Assembly: GCA_030593425.1 (NCBI GenBank)
Contig: JAUVHF010000107.1
Location: forward strand, 1-5,675
Source of the DNA: Anaerolineales bacterium
GTDB taxonomy: Bacteria; Chloroflexota; Anaerolineae; UBA7937
DNA length: 5,675 nucleotides
Direction of reading: 5' to 3'
The notes under the pieces were generated by a model that was not told the origin of the DNA, did no database searches, and saw only the letters and a program-made list of their open reading frames with translations. Each line of letters starts with the position of its first letter. Positions within the stretch are counted from its first letter, which is position 1. This document shows, one piece after another, positions 1-4,010 of this stretch. The translations under genes and the position numbers were made by a program.

Positions 1-1
1 G

Positions 2-154
2 AACCTGGAAGCGGCGACGATGATCAAAGTAGAAGGGGCCCTAGAGCGGTGGCAGATACCTACTCGAGACGACCTTCAACGGCTAGAAGCGCGATTAAAG
101 GAACTCTCCCACAAACTCGATTCCCTCCTCGCTACCCCCCAAGAAGAGAGTTAA
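2..154 (+). CDS. Phasin-like (PHA granule-associated) protein, C-terminal fragment
   Basis: The gene enters from the left edge and only its last 50 residues are present, ending in TAA at 152-154. The visible part reads V-E-G-A-L-E-R-W-Q-I-P-T-R-D-D and then a leucine-heptad helix (LQRLEARLKELSHKLDSLL) and a short acidic tail. A helix, then a 'hydrophobic-P-T-R-D-D' turn, then a C-terminal coiled coil is the pattern I know from polyhydroxyalkanoate granule-associated phasins of the PhaF/PhaI type and related small helical proteins. In that family the protein coats storage granules and the coiled coil mediates oligomerisation. The assignment rests on this short tail, so another coiled-coil protein is possible. 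It lies directly upstream of the tetR promoter in the same direction. No convincing terminator separates the two, so read-through is possible. Confidence 0.5.
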   Translation, partial: NLEAATMIKVEGALERWQIPTRDDLQRLEARLKELSHKLDSLLATPQEES

Positions 155-175
155 AGGGGGCCCTTTGCCTTCTCC

Positions 176-204
176 TTGACGAATTTCCTCTTCCCTACTA
201 CAAT
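176..204 (+). promoter_or_regulatory. Predicted sigma70 promoter of the tetR-DUF2007 pair
   Basis: TTGACG at 176-181 (5 of 6 matches to TTGACA) and TACAAT at 199-204 (5 of 6 matches to TATAAT) are separated by exactly 17 bases. The predicted transcription start is near 211, giving a leader of about 35 bases before the tetR start. The palindromic operator at 215-234 begins a few bases after this start, where a bound repressor would block initiation or early elongation. This is read from the sequence; no transcript data are available. Confidence 0.6.
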
Positions 205-214
205 TTCGTCAGGA

Positions 215-234
215 TAGACTGACTGGTCAGTATA
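215..234. promoter_or_regulatory. Candidate TetR operator (imperfect palindrome)
   Basis: The inner arms ACTGAC (218-223) and GTCAGT (226-231) are perfect inverted repeats around a central TG. Extending outward gives 8 of 9 paired positions over 215-234. Palindromes built on TGAC/GTCA half-sites are typical binding sites of TetR-family repressors. The site lies between the predicted start point (about 211) and the tetR ATG (246), the classic position for autoregulation. That the neighbouring TetR binds here is inferred from position and symmetry. Confidence 0.65.
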
Positions 235-245
235 GGATTGAGCCC

Positions 246-617
246 ATGGACAAGGCTGAAGTAGCGGAGGAGCGGAGGAGCCAGATATTGAAAGCAGCCT
301 TGCGGTGTTTCGCTCACCACGGGTACCATCAGACTACCATGGACGACATCGTCGAGGAGAGCGGCCTCAGCAAGGGAACCCTATACTGGTACTACGAAAG
401 CTTCGAGGAATACGATTCCCTCATCAGCGCCATCATTCAAGAGGGCATCTCCAAAGGAGAGTTCAGAGGGGCTAACGTCCATCATCTGTCTTCCATCCTC
501 GTGGCCGCCTACGACGGTCTCCTCTTCCAATGGATGCTGAATCCCGAGACTTTCCCCTGGCCAGAGACAGCGACCACCCTGATAGAGACTTTCCTGAGGA
601 GCATGACCAATAAGTAA
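246..617 (+). CDS. TetR/AcrR-family transcriptional regulator, internally shortened
   Basis: This is a DNA-binding repressor-type protein. Residues 11-52 form the TetR N-terminal domain: a helix (RSQILKAALRCFAHHGY), then the helix-turn-helix (TTMDDIVEESGLSKGTLYWYYES) with the family's T-x-x-x-I-x-x-x-x-G-x-S-x-G-x-x-Y-x-Y-F/Y pattern. Family members are usually about 190-200 aa; this one is 123. After 'YWYYESFEE' the chain goes straight into 'YDSLISAIIQEGISKGEFR', which in full-length relatives lies about 70 residues later. Helices corresponding to alpha4 (most) through alpha6/7 (part) of the ligand-binding core are therefore missing, in frame. The C-terminal helices (VHHLSSILVAAYDGLLFQWML and the last helix TLIETFLRSM), normally the dimer interface, remain. 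The ATG has only a weak ribosome site (AGGATTGAG, 234-242). It could be a functional mini-repressor or a decaying gene. The family call is secure; the function is not. Confidence 0.85.
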   Translation: MDKAEVAEERRSQILKAALRCFAHHGYHQTTMDDIVEESGLSKGTLYWYYESFEEYDSLISAIIQEGISKGEFRGANVHHLSSILVAAYDGLLFQWMLNPETFPWPETATTLIETFLRSMTNK

Positions 618-636
618 CCCGACGAGGCTTACGGGA

Positions 637-858
637 GTGGAAGAGTTAGAAAAGGTCCATACCGCCTCCGGGCAAATTCAGGCCCACGTGATCAAGGGTC
701 GCTTGGAGAGTGAGGGGATCCCGGTCCTCCTGCGGTACGATAGTGGGAGCACCGTCTTCGCCCTCACCGTCGATGGCTTGGGGGAAGTCCAGATCCTCGT
801 GCCCCGAGAAGAGGCGGCGCGCGCTCGCCAGATCCTATCCCAGTCAGAAGACAACTGA
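637..858 (+). CDS. DUF2007-family small protein (putative signal-transducing protein)
   Basis: This 73-residue protein matches the small DUF2007 family (annotated in Pfam as a putative prokaryotic signal-transducing protein). It starts with a short strand (EKVHTASGQIQAHVIKGRLESEGIPVLL), the 'A-x-x-I-K-x-x-L-E-x-x-G-I-P' pattern seen in that family. Then follows a strand-rich part with the 'V-x-I-L-V-P-x-E-x-A-x-x-A-x-x-I-L' ending at residues 51-67. The domain has a ferredoxin-like or ACT-like fold and no known catalytic residues; its biochemical role is not established. The start is GTG at 637, chosen because GAGG (624-627) lies 9 bases upstream and because the domain begins immediately after it. 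It follows tetR by 19 bases and is probably co-transcribed with it, so it may be a target of that regulator. It is cytoplasmic, with no signal peptide or membrane segment. Confidence 0.75.
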   Translation: MEELEKVHTASGQIQAHVIKGRLESEGIPVLLRYDSGSTVFALTVDGLGEVQILVPREEAARARQILSQSEDN

Positions 859-859
859 A

Positions 860-884
860 AAGGGGCCGCGACTTGCGACCCCTT
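860..884. terminator. Bidirectional hairpin terminator between convergent genes
   Basis: Inverted repeats at 860-869 (AAGGGGCCGC) and 875-884 (GCGACCCCTT) pair at 9 of 10 positions around a 5-base loop. The hairpin sits directly after the DUF2007 stop (858) and 18 bases beyond the SIMPL stop (903, opposite strand). Read on the minus strand the stem is followed by TTTT; on the plus strand the tail (CCTCATTTC) is only moderately T-rich. It therefore fits a shared terminator that is stronger for the minus-strand gene. Confidence 0.7.
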
Positions 885-902
885 CCTCATTTCTAACGTC
901 TG

Positions 903-1661
903 TTATTGCACTATCTCATAACTCATCTGCACCTGGACCGTTATCTCCAGTTGCCCCGGAGAGATAGGCGGCGCGCCCCCTCCCATGCCCTCGGCCGCAG
1001 CGGCCCTTTCCACATAGACCGGCCCCCCGACCAGATATTCGCTCAGGGAAAGGAGATCGCCCAGCCGCACATCGGCGGCCTCAGCCAACTGCCCGGCCTT
1101 GCTACGAGCCTCGGCCACCGCCATCTCCCGAGCCTGCTCCTGGAAAGGCCGGGGATCCTCGACGGTGAAGGTTATGCCATAGATGTTGTTGGCTCCGGCC
1201 TCCGTCGCCTGGTCCAGAAGGTCGCCCACCAGATCAAGATCGCGCACCTTCACCCGCACCGCGTTATCGACCACGTAACCGACGACCTTGGGCCCCTCAT
1301 CCCCTCGGTAATCCATCTCCACTCGGATGGAGTAATCGACGGTCTGGATATCCTCCTCGGCGATCCCCATCCCCTCGAGAACAGCCATCACCTCGTTCAT
1401 ATCCTCGCTGTTCTGGCTGGCCGCCTCCTTAGCGGTAGGGGCTCGGCTCTCCACCCCGATGATTATCTCCGCCATATCGGGCTCAGCGGATACCTTCCCC
1501 TCCCCGCTGACGGAGATCGCATTTTGGGCCTCGGGCGCCACGGCTCCTGACGGGCCGCCGGCCTGCACCGCCGGCACCACCATGGCCAGTTCCACCGTGA
1601 GAACCGCGGCCACCAGAAGCACCGTCGCCGCCCCCAGAATGATGCTTATCACTCGTGTCAT
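903..1661 (-). CDS. Exported SIMPL (DUF541) domain protein
   Basis: This is a 252-residue protein of the SIMPL/DUF541 family, found in the envelope or periplasm of many bacteria (Brucella BP26, E. coli YggE). The family's molecular role is poorly defined and has been linked to oxidative-stress tolerance. Residues 5-32 are strongly hydrophobic with an N-terminal Arg and a plausible signal peptidase I site after VQA (about residue 34), so export is likely; an uncleaved anchor is possible. No lipobox is seen. Family hallmarks follow in order: 'ISVSGEGKVSAEPDMAEI' (49-66), a helix with TVDYSIRVEMDY (107-118), 'GYVVDNAVRVKVRDLDLVGDLLDQATEAGANNI' (128-160), 'ITFTVEDP' (163-170), a long helix with 'AVAEARSKAGQLAEA' (181-195), and a final strand 'LEITVQVQMSYEI'. 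The ATG at 1661 has a near-perfect AAGGAGG site 7 bases upstream (1669-1675). It is transcribed divergently from the PHP gene. Confidence 0.9.
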   Translation of the reverse strand: MTRVISIILGAATVLLVAAVLTVELAMVVPAVQAGGPSGAVAPEAQNAISVSGEGKVSAEPDMAEIIIGVESRAPTAKEAASQNSEDMNEVMAVLEGMGIAEEDIQTVDYSIRVEMDYRGDEGPKVVGYVVDNAVRVKVRDLDLVGDLLDQATEAGANNIYGITFTVEDPRPFQEQAREMAVAEARSKAGQLAEAADVRLGDLLSLSEYLVGGPVYVERAAAAEGMGGGAPPISPGQLEITVQVQMSYEIVQ

Positions 1662-1668
1662 CTCTTTG

Positions 1669-1675
1669 CCTCCTT
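1669..1675 (-). promoter_or_regulatory. Ribosome binding site of the SIMPL gene
   Basis: The minus strand reads AAGGAGG, seven bases before the ATG at 1661. This is the strongest ribosome site in the window and fixes the start codon. Confidence 0.8.
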
Positions 1676-1701
1676 AATTGAATTAGCCCAGAGTTTCGCG
1701 C

Positions 1702-1731
1702 ATTATACCACCAGGCCATTATTTAGACGAA
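1702..1731 (-). promoter_or_regulatory. Predicted promoter of the SIMPL gene
   Basis: On the minus strand a perfect TATAAT lies at 1707-1702, placing the start point near 1695 and the leader at about 33 bases. The -35 region is poor: the best match is TTCGTC at 18 bases spacing (3 of 6). The perfect -10 and its position support the call, but the -35 does not add much. Confidence 0.5.
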
Positions 1732-1760
1732 AAAGGGGGCCAAAGGGTTCCCTGGGGGGT

Positions 1761-1790
1761 TTGACAGCCCATCAGCAAGAACTCTATAAT
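1761..1790 (+). promoter_or_regulatory. Consensus sigma70 promoter of the PHP gene
   Basis: TTGACA at 1761-1766 and TATAAT at 1785-1790 are both exact consensus hexamers, 18 bases apart. The predicted start point is near 1797, giving a leader of only about 20 bases before the PHP start codon. A perfect match at both hexamers suggests strong, largely constitutive housekeeping expression. It is back-to-back with the SIMPL promoter within about 100 bases. Confidence 0.75.
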
Positions 1791-1815
1791 CTCCGCACCA
1801 GTACTTCCTGGAGAG

Positions 1816-2862
1816 ATGATGCACGAATACATAGGCAGCATCCACCTCCATACCACCGCCTCCGACGGCACCGCCGACTTCGAGGAAGTGGCCCATCTCG
1901 CCTCCCAGGCGGGGTTAGCCTTCATCATTGCCACGGATCACAACGTCCTAGTGACCGGCAAGGATGGCTGGTACGGCGATCTTCTCCTGCTGGTGGGCGA
2001 GGAGATTCACGACATCGAGCGAGTCCCCGAGGCTAACCACTACCTGGCCTTCAACATCAAACGAGAAGTAGCCCAACACGCCAAGGATGCCCAGGCCGTC
2101 ATAGATGCCGTCAACGCTCAGGGGGGATTCGGTTTCCTGGCTCACCCCTTCGAGCACAGCACCCCTTTCAGCGGAGAGCCGGAGATCAACTGGGTAGATT
2201 GGCAGGTGAGGGGGTACGCCGGCCTGGAGATATGGAACTACATGTCCGAATTCAAGGCTTACCTCCCCAACCTCCCCCAAGCCTTCTTTTTGGCCTATTT
2301 CCCTGGGGTAGCCATTCAAGGCCCTTTCCCCGAGACCCTAAGAAAATGGGACGAATTGCTTGGAGAGAGCCGGGTGGCGGCCATCGGCGGCACCGATGTC
2401 CACGCCACAGTCCATACCCTAGGGCCCCTGAAGCGAGCCATCCACTCCTATCAGCACTGCTTCCGCACCGTCCGCACCCATATCCTCTCTTCCCAGCCCT
2501 TCAACGGCAAACTGGAGCACGACAGCAACTTGGTCTACCAAGCCTTGAAAACCGGCCACGCCTTTGTGGCCTATGACCTCATAGGGGATAGCAGGGGTTT
2601 CCGCTTCATAGCCAGAAGCGGGAACAAGGAAGCGATAATGGGAGAGGAGATCGCTTTAGAGGGAGAAGCGGAGTTCGAGGTCGTCTCCCCCCTACCCGCC
2701 CTCTTGCGGTTGGTACATCGGGGAAAGGTGGTGGCCCAAAAGAGGGGCCAGACCCTCCGCTACAGGGCAAAAGAAAAAGGGGCCTATCGAGTGGGGGCCT
2801 ATCGTCGCTATCTCCTCCGAAGGCGCGGCTGGGTCTTCACGAACCCGATATATGTAATCTGA
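1816..2862 (+). CDS. PHP-domain metal-dependent phosphoesterase
   Basis: This 348-residue cytoplasmic protein has the PHP (polymerase and histidinol phosphatase) metal-binding set in order: HLH with following D (H10, H12, D17), TDH (D41, H42), GEE (E62/E63), an 'N-H-Y-L' histidine (H75), AHP (H110), 'LEIWN' (E139) and GGTDVH (D194, H196). These residues normally bind two or three metal ions and hydrolyse phosphoester bonds. Standalone PHP proteins of this size include nucleotide or oligonucleotide phosphatases (YciV/RNase AM type), but the substrate cannot be read here. Residues after about 235 form an extra C-terminal region rich in strands (residues 260-348), ending in a basic 'RRYLLRRRGWVFTNPIYV'. 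Such C-terminal beta domains occur in related 'CehA/McbA family' proteins. Two ATGs are adjacent, at 1816 and 1819. GGAG at 1810-1813 is only 2 bases from the first and 5 from the second, so 1819 may be the real start. Confidence 0.88.
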   Translation: MMHEYIGSIHLHTTASDGTADFEEVAHLASQAGLAFIIATDHNVLVTGKDGWYGDLLLLVGEEIHDIERVPEANHYLAFNIKREVAQHAKDAQAVIDAVNAQGGFGFLAHPFEHSTPFSGEPEINWVDWQVRGYAGLEIWNYMSEFKAYLPNLPQAFFLAYFPGVAIQGPFPETLRKWDELLGESRVAAIGGTDVHATVHTLGPLKRAIHSYQHCFRTVRTHILSSQPFNGKLEHDSNLVYQALKTGHAFVAYDLIGDSRGFRFIARSGNKEAIMGEEIALEGEAEFEVVSPLPALLRLVHRGKVVAQKRGQTLRYRAKEKGAYRVGAYRRYLLRRRGWVFTNPIYVI

Positions 2863-2982
2863 CGTATCTTCAATGTACTTCCATCAGCATGTGCTGGCGG
2901 TGATGGTGATGCAGACAATGGCCTCGGCAAAAGCAACACAAGAGGCGTTGAGCGCGGTGAGGAATAGTGTGCGAAAAGCAAC

Positions 2983-3441
2983 CTAAGATCGCCCGATTTG
3001 GGGGAGAGTCGGCTGCCAGCCCCCAACAACCTTGGTCGCAAACTCCCTCGGTGTGACTATTTGCGCACCTGCAAATGCGCCGAGATCCAACAGGTGGTGA
3101 TCGCCACTTACAACGAATTGAGCTTGGCCCACAAGGGCGCAGGCAAGAAACTTATCGTCTTTGGGGTCTGCAGACACGGCACCCATGTCTGGAAGCACAG
3201 GAACGACGATTGCCTGGGCTCCCAAGAGCAGAAGATACGCATAAATATCATCCTCCCCCAACGCATACTTCCGCTGAATGTTGGGACGGTGCAAGACGTC
3301 GTCTACTTCCTGCAAAATGGGCAAGCTCGTGACTAACTCGAACTTGCCCTCTCGCCATGCGTTGAAGATGTGTCGAGGTGCTCCATGCCTAATGATGAAA
3401 GCACTGATCAACACATTCGTATCGAGAACGGCGCGAATCAC
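2983..3441 (-). CDS. PIN-domain ribonuclease, putative toxin of a toxin-antitoxin pair (COG1569-like)
   Basis: This 152-residue protein is a PIN-domain nuclease of the 'putative toxin-antitoxin system toxin component' type. The acidic active site expected for a Mg2+-dependent RNase is complete: D7 in 'AVLDTNVLISAF', E45 in 'PILQEVDDVL', D95/D96 in 'ADPKDDKFLACAL' and D114 in 'VVSGDHHLL'. The 'DPKDDKFLACA' and 'SGDHHLLDL' motifs are characteristic of this subgroup. Toxins of this kind cleave RNA and slow growth unless bound by the partner antitoxin; the RNA target is not predictable. It starts with GTG, overlapping the antitoxin stop as GTGA (3438-3441), so translation is probably coupled. No separate ribosome site is clear. 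The last 12 residues (WQPTLPQIGRS) run past the usual domain end. The intact active site argues that it is functional. Confidence 0.88.
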   Translation of the reverse strand: MIRAVLDTNVLISAFIIRHGAPRHIFNAWREGKFELVTSLPILQEVDDVLHRPNIQRKYALGEDDIYAYLLLLGAQAIVVPVLPDMGAVSADPKDDKFLACALVGQAQFVVSGDHHLLDLGAFAGAQIVTPREFATKVVGGWQPTLPQIGRS

Positions 3442-3743
3442 TCAGCACTCCGTCGCACCGCCTCAATTGCTTCAGCAATATCCCGCTCGATTTCCTCCGG
3501 CTCGAAGTCATACCGCAAGGCAACCTCAGCAACTCGCTCAAACAGAGCCTGGATTGCTTCCTTGCCTGTACTCTTTGAGGCCAAGAAGAGGTCGATATTG
3601 CGCCTTGGAATACGGTATTGCCGACCGACGCGGGCTGCGATTAGCTCTCCGTTTCGAATCGAGCGGTAGATGGTCTTGCGGCTTACGCGTAGAAGGGCCG
3701 CTACTTCGTCCGGGGTCAGAAATTCACGTAGCACAACAGTCAT
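3438..3743 (-). CDS. Excisionase-type helix-turn-helix protein, putative antitoxin
   Basis: This 101-residue protein begins with a winged HTH of the excisionase/MerR-like class (HTH_17): 'FLTPDEVAALLRVSRKTIYRSIRNGELIAARVGRQYRIPRRNIDLFL' at 8-54. It shows the conserved L-T-x-x-E-x-A-x-L-L-x-V-S-x-x-T-I-Y, N-G-x-L and the G-x-x-Y-R-I-P wing. Residues 60-101 form an acidic, helical tail (FERVAEVALRYDFEPEEIERDIAEAIEAVRR), suited to wrapping a partner protein. It is co-directional with and overlaps the PIN gene by four bases, the usual antitoxin-then-toxin order. I infer that the tail neutralises the PIN nuclease and the HTH represses the operon. The ATG at 3743 has AGGAGG (3749-3754) 5 bases upstream. 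Tandem repeats and a palindrome lie just upstream and are candidate binding sites. Confidence 0.82.
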   Translation of the reverse strand: MTVVLREFLTPDEVAALLRVSRKTIYRSIRNGELIAARVGRQYRIPRRNIDLFLASKSTGKEAIQALFERVAEVALRYDFEPEEIERDIAEAIEAVRRSAE

Positions 3744-3748
3744 GTTGC

Positions 3749-3754
3749 CCTCCT
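3749..3754 (-). promoter_or_regulatory. Ribosome binding site of the antitoxin gene
   Basis: AGGAGG on the minus strand, 5 bases before the ATG at 3743, fixes this start. It overlaps the first unit of the 10-base repeat array, so anything binding that repeat in the RNA or DNA could also affect translation. Confidence 0.8.
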
Positions 3755-3790
3755 CTTGTGTCCTCTATTGTCCTCTGTTGTCCCCTATTT
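3751..3790 (-). repeat. Four 10-base direct repeats upstream of the antitoxin gene
   Basis: On the plus strand the units are TCCTCTTGTG (3751-3760), TCCTCTATTG (3761-3770), TCCTCTGTTG (3771-3780) and a degenerate TCCCCTATTT (3781-3790). The exact 10-base period equals one DNA helical turn, so the units would lie on one face of the helix. On the minus (coding) strand each good unit reads CAAnAGAGGA, with a Shine-Dalgarno-like AGAGGA. They may be an operator for the excisionase-type antitoxin, whose relatives bind direct repeats cooperatively, or may act in the leader RNA. Their function is inferred. Confidence 0.6.
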
Positions 3791-3796
3791 GCTTCT

Positions 3797-3825
3797 AATG
3801 TATCAGGTTTTCTGCGGCGGTACAA
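3797..3825 (-). promoter_or_regulatory. Possible promoter of the antitoxin-toxin operon
   Basis: On the minus strand TTGTAC (3825-3820, 3 of 6) and TACATT (3802-3797, 4 of 6) are 17 bases apart, placing the start near 3790 at the edge of the 10-base repeats. An alternative is TATAGT at 3843-3838 within the palindrome, with no good -35. Both are weak matches, as is common for autorepressed operons, and the choice between them is open. Confidence 0.35.
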
Positions 3826-3842
3826 TAGTACTTTAGTACTAT
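3825..3842. promoter_or_regulatory. Perfect 8+8 inverted repeat (candidate operator)
   Basis: ATAGTACT (3825-3832) and AGTACTAT (3835-3842) are exact inverted repeats around TT. Each arm also contains the self-complementary AGTACT. The site abuts the predicted -35 of the antitoxin promoter, or overlaps the alternative -10. Its symmetry and place suggest a dimeric regulator site. Which protein binds is unknown; the antitoxin or antitoxin-toxin complex is the obvious candidate. Confidence 0.55.
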
Positions 3843-3904
3843 AACAACGTTCTACTCCTTTACCACTGTCGTCACTCTAAATACTATTATGCAACAGCTC
3901 ATGC

Positions 3905-3933
3905 TAGACAAATCCCCCAAATCGTAGTATAAT
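3905..3933 (+). promoter_or_regulatory. Predicted sigma70 promoter of uvrB
   Basis: TAGACA at 3905-3910 (5 of 6) and a perfect TATAAT at 3928-3933 are separated by 17 bases. The predicted start point is near 3940, with a leader of about 70 bases to the uvrB ATG. The SOS-box-like dyad at 3942-3953 sits just after that start. The leader holds a small CTGCT/AGCAG dyad (3964-3975) with a two-base loop, which I do not consider meaningful. Confidence 0.7.
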
Positions 3934-3941
3934 AAGAGTTT

Positions 3942-3953
3942 GAACGGAAGTTC
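3942..3953. promoter_or_regulatory. LexA/SOS box (Gram-positive type)
   Basis: GAAC (3942-3945) and GTTC (3950-3953) are separated by four bases, GGAA. GAAC-N4-GTTC is the core of the LexA (DinR) box of Gram-positive bacteria (CGAACnnnnGTTCG). It lies within the first bases of the predicted uvrB transcript, a suitable position for repression. uvrB is a classic SOS gene, which supports the call. The flanking C and G of the full consensus are both T here. LexA binding is inferred. Confidence 0.7.
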
Positions 3954-4010
3954 TATATGAAATCTGCTCTAGCAGCCCCTATAGGCAACTCTAACTTTTG
4001 AGAGAGCACT

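Noticed and set aside
153..166. AAAGGG / CCCTTT dyad after the phasin-like stop as a terminator
   Set aside because: The stem is only five to six pairs with almost no loop, and the following sequence is not T-rich.
399..404. AAGCTT (HindIII site) next to the apparent TetR deletion, suggesting a cloning artefact
   Set aside because: A six-base site is expected by chance at this scale and there is no other vector-like sequence in the window.
906..1550. A 214-codon open frame on the plus strand
   Set aside because: It is antisense to the SIMPL gene, which has a signal peptide, family motifs and an excellent ribosome site. The antisense product is rich in H, L, R and G without a recognisable domain.
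1948..2319. A minus-strand frame inside the PHP gene
   Set aside because: It is a mirror of the PHP coding frame; the plus frame carries every PHP metal motif.
2882..2911. Hairpin CATCAGCAT / ATGGTGATG after the PHP gene as a terminator
   Set aside because: The arms have a mismatch and a 12-base loop, and no T-run follows on either strand, so a rho-independent terminator is not supported.
3278..3844. A 188-codon open frame on the plus strand
   Set aside because: It runs antisense through both toxin-antitoxin genes and their control region, and its translation shows no domain. The minus-strand genes are well supported by motifs and overlap.
3843..3904. A possible small RNA in the AT-rich stretch between the two divergent promoters
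   Set aside because: I see no stable hairpin followed by a T-run and no promoter of its own; nothing beyond low GC can be supported.
3964..3975. CTGCT / AGCAG dyad in the uvrB leader as a riboswitch or attenuator
   Set aside because: It has five-base arms with a two-base loop and no supporting structure; it is of chance size.
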